Shown here in pieces: positions 22,601 through 34,600 of a DNA stretch of 64,000 bases. The notes beneath the pieces were generated by a model, which saw nothing but the letters and a program-made list of their open reading frames with translations, did no database searches and was not told the origin of the DNA. Position numbers and translations under genes: made by a program. Each line of letters opens with the position of its first letter. The stretch's first letter is position 1. Source of the DNA: Chlorops oryzae (lineage: Eukaryota > Arthropoda > Insecta > Diptera > Chloropidae); NCBI GenBank assembly GCA_020466095.1, contig CM035807.1:104185002-104249001 (forward strand), in the 5' to 3' direction.

Positions 22601-25600
22601 TTGAAGCTTCTACGCCTTTTACTTCACAAGTTACGATAAGCCCTTATTTTTGGGCTTTTTTGTGGGCGTGGCTCTAGGAGGGCAGCGTCCATTTTTTGCC
22701 ATCAAATGTCCCTTTTCGTAGTTTACCAGCACAGTGCGCGTGGAAGTGGGCGGATGTCTCCCATTTTTACTTAGGATCATACTCGAACCCCGATATACAT
22801 GTGTGCCAAATTTCGACTTCATTGGTTCAGCCGTTTCGGAGGAGATCCGACCACGGACGGACGGACAGACGGACATGTCTAAATCGATTCAGTTTTTGAT
22901 CCTGATCATTTCTATATATATTTTTCTATATTTCCGGAGCTTAATTCTCCCTGTTACAAGATTTGCACAAAACTAATATACCCCGTTACGCTGGGTATAA
23001 AAAGCTTTTGAAGGACTCTTGACGCAGTCTATAAAGCGAAGGCATTATGGTTCCGTCTCCCATCTCCAGGCAACTATGAAGTTTAAAAGAAGTTTCTGGA
23101 TCTCAGGGAATCTTCCGAGATTTTACCCAACTTAATTCATCCTTTAACTTCATAGAAATTGTATCAAATGAAACAGAATTTTTTTTCTTTTTAACACCAT
23201 ATCTTTAAGCACTGTTGCCAGATTTTTAGGGGAATATTCCTCCTGAATGTCTCAAAACACGGTCGAAATTCCCTAAAATTCAATTTTTAAATCCTCTAAA
23301 AACTAAAACCTGATCCCATAAGGTCCCAGAAAGTTTTCCCTTACCTCTTTTCTGCTCTTAGACTTCACTAAAGATGATCACGATGTCTTGTGATTTAGGG
23401 GAGATTCTCCACAAGCTGGCAACAATGTCTTTAAGCATTTCCCCCATTTTTAACCAGCGGTGATAAATCGCACTAAAGGCAAGGCGCATTAAGTGGACAC
23501 CTATCGAAACTTTATTACTGCATATATTTATATCCATAAAAGGACCATCTCCAACATAGAAGAGAACACCTGTCCTATAATAGGATAATAAGGATACGTC
23601 CCTTTTTTTCACGAGTATGTTTACTTTGAGTCGAATATCCCCAATCGATATGAAAATGAAGTGGCAACTCCAATTTTGAATTAAATTCGATGAGGAATTA
23701 ATTTCCACCAAATACGGGCAAAAGCTTATGTACTTTTTAAGTAGTCCATTAACTGCATAGTTTTCATTAGTTAGTCCCTTTCACACTTTTTTTTTTTTGT
23801 CTAACCATGTCTTACCTACGTTTTCCCGCTGGGTAATTGGACCCTCTTCAAAAGCTGGACAAACATTTTGTAACTTGTCCTCTTCCATATAGGCGACAGG
23901 CGCCGCAGACACATTTTCCCAGCCGGACCTGTGTACAGGAAGTTCCCGATCACTGCCATAGCACCAAGTATGATGTGCACAACACTATGCGGATATACAA
24001 AACTTATGCACTTTTGTTAAAAACTGTCCTAGGCTGGTGCGGTGGTGTGATAACTGGGTTCGAAGTGGATAGCGGCTGTATATGGGCATATTTCGTGCGT
24101 TTTCGTTGCTAAAGCACATTGCTGTATACAACGTGTACTTCGTGCCGTTCGGCTTCGGTTGCTTTCTTCGGTTCTGCATACTTGAGGCCCGGCTGGGTTG
24201 CTTTATGGAACTGAGAGGACCGAGGAAGAGAGAGGTGTACTGTTCTCTCTCGTTGCCGGCCGTCCCCCGCCATCAAAACAAAATGTGTCTCCGGCGATTG
24301 TCGCCTAGTATGGAACAGGACCTAAATAAGAACTCAAAGAAAATACCAAACACATGAACCCATTGTACCAATGAAGCCGAAAAGTATTTAAAGGGTTCCC
24401 AAAACCGGCGATATTTTGACTCCGAAAAGTGAAACCAAAAAAAATTTTTTTTTGCGTGCGATTTACTTTGGACTTTCGGTCTTCAAGAGGCGAACAAGAA
24501 TGATTATTTCAAATACAGTCCAGCCATGTTTGTAGGTACACGTTGTTCATCTACATATTAACATATTTGTTTATGTATGAATACGAATTTAAAAACAATA
24601 ACAAAAAAAGAAAGAAACACTTTTTCATATTCCCGTCATACACGTGAGCAAGCTTTGAGGAATTGGAATTTATCGCGTGCAACGGCCTGTGAACTTGACA
24701 ATAGCTTTCTTAAAATAAAAATATAGCAATATACACATATGTAAATACATATTTGGTTTTTTTTTTTTCATTATCATCGTCATTACAATGAAAAACAATG
24801 CTGATAATGTTGCTTTTAAACCCGTTTATCTTATGTTTTCGTTCATGTAAATGTATGACTGCAAGAAAGGAGAGAAGAAAAAAAAAAAAAAAACAAAAAA
24901 AATGTTGAAAATAAAATTTCTTTTTAGTGCTTCTGGCGTTACTGGAACAATCAAAGTCAATGGCAAGCAAGTGAGCACATATTCGCAGAGCTTTCGTGAG
25001 CTATCTTGCTTTATACATCAGGATGATCTCTTGCGTCCACAGTTGACAGTGGGCGAAATCATGATGCTTGCCGCACATTTTAAATTGGGCTTCAAAGTGA
25101 CCAGAGAGCATAAAACAAATTTGGTAAGTTTTCTCTTTGCTTTGCGGGCAGTGAAAATCCCTCACAAGTAGACGAAAAAAAAAAAATACTTTTCGACAAA
25201 ATCCTAATGCACTTGAGAATTATAGGAAAAACCGGTATTCCAATGGTCAGTATTAGAGCTGTAAAAATGCTAAAATTTACACTACTCGAGTGTATTCGGT
25301 ATTTTTCGTCAAGTAATCGTTACTTTGTACTCGTTACTAAGTACTCATTATACTTTTTCAAATATTGTTCACGAACGAATGACGTTGCATGAATAACTCA
25401 ATGTTGATAAAGTAATCAAAAATCTCTCATGCTCTTTGAATCTTCACCCAGTATTTAGTAACCAAATATCAACTCAACTCACTCTACTACCATACTGTTT
25501 TGTGCACCCAATACATTAGTATTTTATTACTCTGTCAGCCATCTGCTGGCATGTGTGCAAAAAAGTTATAGTAACGAGATACTTCCATTAGTGGCGAGAC

Positions 25601-28600
25601 GTTATTGATTACTGACTAGAGTAATCGTTACTTTTTACCGAATAGTAACGATATTTTACAGCTCTAGTCAGTATAATTCTCATTGGCTTTAATGGATTTT
25701 GGCGCGTAACGAGATTTTTCGATTAATGCCGACATCCGTTGCCATATAGAACTATAGCTGCAACTTCTATTCGGCCAAAAGCTATTACGTGGTTCACCAA
25801 ACAATAGTGTGAGCTATGGCGTGGTTCACCACAGTTGAACTTTTTCACCAAAATATGGTGGCCGAAATTTGCAGCTATAGTTCTATATGTCCGTTGCAAT
25901 GAATCATTCAAATGAATTTCACATAACTATGAAATATGAATTAATGAAATAAATTTCCTTTGTTTTTGTTTTTTTTTTTTAGATTAAACACATTTTGGAA
26001 TTACTGGGCCTAGATCATCGTTTCAATGTCTATACGGCTAAATTATCAGGCGGCCAAAAGAAGCGTCTGGCAATCGCGCTCGAATTGATAAGCAATCCGC
26101 CTGTTTTGTATTTGGATGAGCCGACAACGTAAGTAAATCCAATATTATCATGTTAGGGCAACCAGAAATATGCTTTCAAATATGATTTTTCGTCTAAAAA
26201 TAAGACATAAAAAATTCATATCAAATCAAAGTTTTATTTTGTCTGAAATTTAAATCAAATACAAAACAAAAATATGCTTCTGCATATAATATGCAAAAAA
26301 TAAGCAATATTATATATCTGGTTGTCCCATTCATTTACATATGTAAGTATATAAGAACAAATTATGCCAGACTTTAACATATGTATCTATAATGTGCTAG
26401 CACGTGATAAAAAAAATCGTTTTGATTTCAATTAATGCCGACAGTTCAAGTGGGAAAAATATTTATTTATCGATAAAAATATTGAATTAAAATAAGAGTT
26501 TAATTGCTTGTGAATATAAATTGCAATTTATTTGATTTCTTCGTTTTTTTTTTCTTTCTATTAATTAAATAATGGTGTATGTAATTTTCTAGTGAGATAT
26601 TCTAAAAGCCTGCATTCAAATGAATGCACAATTCTCTATGGAAAGCTCTTTACAAAATAAATTCAGGGTAGAATAGGTATTCTAATGAAAAGGAATGATT
26701 TAATTACATATAATTGTAGGTACAACAGAAGCTTCAATTTCCTTCTCCTATATTTAAGTCATTAAAAGAAAGAAATAATTTTTTTGGATTTATTCTCTGA
26801 GCATATTTTTATTTTTCTAATTTTTTCAATCAATTTGATTCACATTTCATTAACGAACTAGCGATGGGAAAACTGGAAAAAAATCGAAATACTTATATCG
26901 CAATCATAGTTCTTATGTTAAATTTTTTTAAAGCAAAATTGACTTTTTCGATGTAAAATTGGTTCTAGGGCCTTCAACTCATCGCCTGGAAAAATATTAT
27001 AGCCCTAAGCACTGTAGTTGTAATATTCTCTTGATCCCGGGGTCCGAGGTTCGATTCCCGGCACAGGCGAAACGGAATGTAATGGTCCAAGCCTAGCACT
27101 GGTTTTTTTAAAATCGCATGTTAGGGGAACACTACAAAAAAAAGACATACACACTTACACAAACGCAAGAAAAACCCCCCGTGGTATCACAACGGGCAAG
27201 AAGGTATACGGTCTAAATGGCAGCCACTCCAACATACATACATACATACATACATACAAGCAAGACTGTTCCCTGCAGCAAGTGCAACTAGTGATTTACG
27301 AGTGCAAAAGCTACCAGTATTAGTTCTTTTCTAAACACCTTTTCATATAAAATTCTGTAGAAAATCAGCTTAAAATATGTATAGAAAAGGACTAGTCCGG
27401 TTTGCACCAATATAGTACTAGTTAGTGTGGCGGCAATTGGATACCGTTGCACTAGTTAAATACAAGTGATTTCGTTGAAAAAATTACTACTTCTTGGGGT
27501 GTTTCGTTTTGTCCTATAGGAAAAATACTCTTAACAGGTATAAAAGCTTAAAATGCGCTCAAAAAAGCAAATGACTAAAATGCTTGACTTTTTGACAAAA
27601 AATCTATTAGTTGCATATGCTACCAGGTAAATGAAGATAAAATTCCCCATAGTTTGCTTGTAAGAATATTAGATGTCTAAATTCAATTTTAAGAACATTA
27701 TTTAAAGCAAAAGCCATTGAAATATGGTATAAATATGGGGGAAGTTTGACCAAAAGTTGCACTACTTCTGATAGTTCTAGTAGAAGTACTAGTCCTTTTT
27801 CGGAAATTTACCTACTGCTTGCTACAGGGTAGTTATGGAGATAATGCGGAATTAGTTTATGCGTATATAAAGTCATGTAATGAAAAGAATACTTAGTATA
27901 AAAACGCTCTCCTGTAAAATTCAGTTTTTGTAACATGCGATAATTTCGCAAAAAGAGGTCGATATGTTGTACTTGCGTACCTACCGATGTACTTAAAAAA
28001 GCATCGAAATTGAATTATTACATTTATTTTTATTTATTTATTTACTTTTTAATTTCACATTTTCTATCTGCTACATACATATGGTTATGCATGTTATTAT
28101 TATTAATTTTTTTTTTTTTTTTTGTAATATTCTTCAGAATTAAACATTTTTAATATTATACGAAGAACGAACGGAAGTACGTGACATAAATTTAAAAACT
28201 TAAAAAGATTTAATCAGTCGAATCGACGCTCAAAGATTCATAGTCAATGACAAGATTGGAAAAACAATCATTGACTAGTCATAATGATCATTAACTATAT
28301 ATATGTTTATGAATTTTTTCCCGCACTGACCCGCCAACATTGACACCTAAAATTTTTATTTGAATTATTTGCATTTTATTGTGTACGGAAATCGCACAGA
28401 ACAGTCCGTGCTAGTTTCAAAATATATCAAGATCAAAAGAAAATCACAATCATAATTATAATAATAATTTAATTTCTCTTTTCTTTTGAATATTCCAGCG
28501 GTCTAGACAGCTCATCTTGCAGTCAGTGTGTAGCCCTATTGAAACGCTTAGCATCGGAGGGACACACTATCGTCTGTACGATACATCAGCCCAGTGCGTT

Positions 28601-31600
28601 AATATTCGAAATGTTTGACAAGCTTTACACAGTCGCCGAAGGGAATTGCATATATCAAGGTCCGGTGCGAGAGGTGATACCATTTTTAAATGATCAAGGC
28701 CTCATATGTCCCAGCTATCATAATCCTGCAGATTTTCGTAAGTCAAAATGAATAGAAAATATTTGGCGGTCATTCAATAAATTCTCGTTCTTCCGTTTCT
28801 GTCTTTCTATCTTTGTTAATTAAAGTGCTTGAAGTCGCAGTTGGCGAGCATGAACGTGACTTAACAAACTTAATTAACGCCGCAAACAAGAAGTATTACG
28901 AAGATATGCGCATCGACCAATTAAACAGTGTCACGCGTTTAATCTCGAAAATTCAAGGTAAATAAATACATACGGGAAATTATTGTGACACACTTTTGAC
29001 TGCAATTCAAACTTCAAATGACTAAAAAAAAAAATTTTATATTTATTCATTTTTAAATACTAATATTATTATTATTATAATTTGTTGTTTTTGTTTTTCA
29101 TCAATTCGTCTCGTGCAGAAAATATTGAAAGCAACCAGACGACGACAACGCAACGCAAAGAAGCGAGCGGGGAACTGCAAAATTATGCAGCGGCGTTCAC
29201 AGTTTCGCAGTTTCCAAGCTTCGACTATGTCAAGCCCGTTGCCGCGGAGTTGGCACTGGAGGAAATGAAGGCACTTAACAATCCGGCGAACAGTAAAAAC
29301 CGGCAGCAGCTGCCACTGCAGAATGACGAGGTCAGCACATCCAGCGAAGCTGTCATGTGCATGGCTCAGGCGTCCTTCCTCATGCAGTACCTGCTTTTAT
29401 TGAAGCGAATTTTCATTTGCGCCCGTCGTAATTACGTGAGTATCTTCGCATTTATTCGCATAGGTGTATTATATACTTTATTTTAAATTTTAATTGAATT
29501 GCTTTTTCGATTCGCTTTAAAGCCAGTTTCATAAATTCCGAACAATTTAAGCAGCCTTTTAGCGCTTAATATGTGTGGCCGCTTTTATTTAATTTATTTA
29601 TTTTAATTTTTTTGCTTCAAGAATTTTACCTTTTAAATCGCGTATATTTCTTTAAAGGCTTTGATTCTTTCTTTTTTTTTTTGTCATAAAAATACAGTGA
29701 AGCCTTATATAAGTGAAGGGCAATATGGAGGCATTACTCTCACTTATGATAGGTATATTGTATATTTTTTTCGGGAGACTGTTTGACTAAGCATTAAAAA
29801 GACTTTAATACAAAATTTCCATTGCGCTTTTTCGCTTTGATTAAAGTTCTATTAAGATTGCAGATTGTCCTAAATTTAGGGCAAATTAAGGGTTACTTCA
29901 CGTGTTGAACGGCAGCTTTGCGCAGAGGGGCGATATCGTAACCAATCATGGTATATGAAATCGATATATATATATATATATTAGGTGTAGTAAAAAGAAA
30001 TCCATTATTTTTCCAATAGATGGCGTTATTTATCTGCATCTCGCGTTGTATAAGTCCGATCGTGTTCCGCTAGGGGGCATTAGAAAGATGACAGTTCCTA
30101 CTAAAAAAGCTTTTTTGACACTTTTTTTATTGATTGATTCAGTTTTGTTTGAGATCTTGTCAAAGATGGACATCAGCAAAGAGAAAATTCGCTACATTTT
30201 ACAGTTTTTCTTCGATAAGGGAGAAAACGCAAGCCAGGCGGCTGAAAATGTGAATAGCGTTTATGGACCTGATACTGTAACAGCCAATCATGCGCAATTT
30301 TGGTTTCGTCGATTCCGTTCCGGTAACTTCGATGTCAAGGATGCACCACGCACTGGAAGGCCAATTGTCGAAAATGTCGATAAAATCATGGAAATTATCG
30401 AGTCCGACCGTCATGTTAGCACTGTTTCGATTGCAAAAGAGCTAAAGATTGCACAAAAAACCGTTTGGAACCATTTGAATAAGGCTGGATACACAAAGAA
30501 GCTCGATGTATGGGTGCCACACGAGTTAACGCAAAAAAACCTCATAGACCGAATTTCCATCTGCGAATCGCTGCTGAACCGCAACAAAATCGACCCATTT
30601 CTGAAGCGGTTGGTGACTGGTGATGAAAAGTGGGTCACTTACGACAACGTCAAGCGAAAACGGTCGTGGTCGAAACACGGTGAACCCGCGGAAACGGTGG
30701 CCAAGCCAGGATTGACGGCCAGGAAGGTTTTGCTGTGTGTTTGGTGGGATTGGCAGGGAATTATCTACTATGAGCTGCTCCCATACGGCAAAACTCTTAA
30801 CTCGGAACTCTACTGTCAACAATTGGACCGTCTGAAGGAAGCAATCGCCCATAAGCGGCCAGCTTTGGCCAATAGGAGAGGAATTGTGTTCCATCAGGAC
30901 AACGCCAGGCCACACACATCGATAGTGACTCGCTAGATGCTCCGGGAGTTTGGTTGGGAGGTTCTTCTGCATCCACCTTATAGTCCGGACCTGGCACCAA
31001 GTGATTACCATCTGTTCCTGTCCATGGCGAACAATTTTGCTGGTGAAACATTCGCTTCAAGAGAGGCTTCTGAAATTCGACTGTCTCAATTTTTTGCTAA
31101 TAGGAACGAGGGCTTCTATGAGAGAGGCATAATGAAATTACCTTTAAAATGGCAACAAGTTATTGAACAAAACGGCGCATATTTGACCTAAATCGGGTCA
31201 TTCTAACTATCTTAAATAAAGCCCTCAATATAATGCAAAAATAATGGATTTCTTTTTACTACTCCTAATATATATAATTCTCATGTGGTTTGGAAAATGG
31301 GACACATAAGAGTCGCAGCAGTGTTGCCAACTCCTCAGAAGCAAAAAAGCGCTGATTAATTTTCAAAACGCGCTAAGAAGCGAAATCAATGATTCCCCAT
31401 TTCTAATTTCAAAAAGCGCTAAATCAACCAAAAGAAAACGTTTTTAGAAGGGAACGTGTTGTTTTTCTAAAAAGATCATTGTATATAATATTTTGATGTT
31501 TTTTTTTCTTTGAATATTTATTATAAAACAAATGATTAAATATTCTTCTTACAAGTCTGCGTTTAGATTAGAAACGATGCGACTAAGGCACCGAACAACC

Positions 31601-34600
31601 ATATTTTTCTTTCCCATATGCCATTCTATATCACAACATAGTCACGCAAAATGTTTCTCTAGTCTAAACGCAATCACAAAATTAAAGCAGCCAGATTCAA
31701 CATTGGTTCATCTTTAAGCTGTTGTGTTAGGAAGCAATACTTGGCTTACGTTATTACAATGTTAAAAATTGAAAGAAAAACTACTTTGAAAACTTTAATG
31801 AACGCAACGAAAAAGCGTTAGATTTCGCGCAAAAATAGCTTGGCGCTGTAAAAGAAGTTTTCGCGCCGCGGGCCTTCCAAAAGCGCTAGATCTAGCGCGA
31901 AAAGCGTTAATTGGCATCACTGCTTAAATCTATGGCTCGTTAAGTCCGAGGGCTGATTTAAAACAAGCCATGGTGGGGTTCGTGGGGACATGGAAACGCA
32001 CCAAAACGCACCGACGCAGAAAATTATTTCGGAAGAGGTTTAAAGCATAACAAAACTATCCACCGAGATCATTTTCTCAATCCTCTTTGTAATTCCCCAC
32101 ATTTCGAGGGGGGCTTGAACCCCCAAAAGTACCCTCCGAATACGCTCATAGTTCCCGTTGATGGTATTCGTCCTGAAAACAAATTTCCAATCATTATTTC
32201 CCTCCAAATGCAAAACTACCCCGAGAAATGGTGACTTTTTTTCAAAAAATTCCTACAATTCTCACTGAATTCATGATTTCGGAAACGTATATAAAGACAT
32301 GAATTGAAGAAATTCTCAGTCATCTCAGTAGAGCTGGGAACAATCGGAAGGTACATCTTAAAATTTAAACACCATCATCATCACCATAATCACCATCATA
32401 CATCACACACATCATCAACACCATCAACATCAATCACACATCATCACACATCACATACCATCATCACCATCACACCATCATCACACAAATCACCATAACA
32501 CCATCATATCATCAACCACACCATCATCACACCATAATACTCCATAATCATACCATCAACAACCATCATCATACATCATCATCCACCATCACATCATAAA
32601 CTCATCACAACATAACACCATACAATCATCACCATAATCACCAACCCACCATCATCATCACCATCAATCACCACTCAATCATCACCAACCATCACCTCAT
32701 CATCACCAAATCAACACATCAATCACCAACCATCACATCACATCACCAATCCTCACCACATCATCACCATAACACCATACCACCATCAACAACCATCATA
32801 ATCATCAACACATCAATCATCATTCATCATACACCACATCATCATCATCATCAAACTCACCATCAACAACATTCAACACCATCACCACACCATCATCATA
32901 ACCAACTCTCACTATCTAACCAACATCACCATCACATCATAATCACCATCCATACCTCACCATCATCACTCAACCTCACCATCATACAACCACATCATCA
33001 CAACACTCATCACAATTATCATATACACGCATCACATCAACATTCATACATCATCATCATCATCAATCTAACACACAAAATATCCCATCATCATCATCAT
33101 TATCACTCAACATCACATCATCACACTATCATACTATCGACCATCATTCATCGAATTCACTAATTTCATCAACATCATCATAGCACCATTCAAAATCAGT
33201 AAAGCTATCACCACTAATTATCAATGCCACACATACCATGCACCATCACATAATACTATCATACTATCACCGATCAACATGTTATAATTGCATCACCACA
33301 CATCCAATCATATCATCACACTGCATATATATCATCACCATTTTATACATACACACATTATCATCATCACCATTATTCAATACCACTATTCATCAATTAT
33401 AACATCGACACAATTCATACTTCAAATAATCAGCACCTCATCCATCAAACTTATAGCATATTTTCGAATTTTAATTTTGACAATCACTCAATCTTTGATA
33501 CATCAAAGATCGAACTTACTCGACATTCTCCACTAATCGTACAAATAAGGACTATAGAATCTGCAAAAATTAAAAAGCAAAAGCCAGCACTCTACTATTC
33601 CAATCTAGCACAGTAGAATGCACCGATGACATCTACCATCACATTATCATATAACACCTCATGAACATTGAATTTTTAATTTTACAACTTTTTGAAATAC
33701 TTATGTTTCGTAAGATTATCCTTGATTCCTCAAGTCTGTGAAAAAAGAAAATTAGAATTTCAAAGAATTGGAAACAAAAGTATGGCAACCTGATTCCGAT
33801 CCCGGGTCCGGCATACGCAGTATATTTAATTTTCATTTTCGCACCTCCAATGTCTCATTTCGTGAGTCGCTTTCACACTTTCAAAGGTGTTAAATAAACA
33901 TAAAATTGAAAAATTAAAAAAAAAAATTACTTTTTCCATTGAAAAATTCTGAGCTTTTGTTTATTTTTTCTAATTTAAATTTGTTTTCTTTTTTTTTAAT
34001 TCTTTCGAACATCCAACAGTTCCTTCTTATGGCGCGCGTAATGTCACACATTGCAATTGGCGTTATCTTCGGCTATCTGTATCGAAATGTCGGCGACAAA
34101 GCGACCACGGTATTGGGCAACTATGTCTACTTGTATGGCACAATATTGCTGCTGGTCTACACTGGAAAAATGGCTGTGGTCCTAACGTGTAAGTATGCGC
34201 TATTGAAAGGCAAAGGCCACTTGAACTTAGCACTCAAAAGCACAAAAAGAAAAAAAAAATTTTTTTTTTAAATTCAATTAATTGCTCACAAGTCCAACAT
34301 GCATGGCCAAAATACGCCCAATTTTGGAGTTATTTTTATAGCTTTTCGGAGCGGTTCGTTTACAGCGATCAATGTCGTTTTCGATCGGCAAACCGTGCCA
34401 CTTTTCGTGCATTAACCCGTCCAAAGCCAGTTTCGATCGAGCCTGAGCGCATATATTCAAAATGTTCTCGTGTTCCGATATCGAGCTTCTTTGTAACGTT
34501 ATGTTACAATGTTAAATTCTAAGTTAAGGTGGCTAAGGTCTCATTGTGGTTAAATGCGGCTGCATGTAAAGAACGAAAAACTGTGTCAACAACTGCAGTG

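Larger units (their letters stand above)
20804..24927. other. Intron 2 of ABCG gene 1
   Basis: Holds a (CAAGG)5 run at 21435-21459, the dispersed repeat 22305-23003 and the inverted-repeat element 23876-24320. No coding exon was found; short frames such as 21244-21723 have no family match and no splice context. Confidence 0.6.
26129..28498. other. Intron 4 of ABCG gene 1
   Basis: Contains a SINE (26995-27257) directly followed by the inverted-repeat element 27271-27839. The remainder is AT-rich with no exon. Confidence 0.6.

Noticed and set aside
23213..23440. Possible inverted-repeat element with GTTGCCAGA and CTGGCAAC words
   Set aside because: The arms match over too few bases to fix ends or a target duplication.
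30046..30165. N-terminal extension of the mariner transposase
   Set aside because: The frame is open but lies in the 5' leader; the ATG at 30166 gives the normal family length and start.
32304..32498. Poly-His open frame
   Set aside because: Translation of the CAT/CAC tract.
34278..34460. Minus-strand 60-aa frame with [15 protein letters not shown], possible piggyBac-type transposase scrap
   Set aside because: Only a loose resemblance to the Cys-rich C-terminal region of such transposases; too short and without terminal repeats to call.
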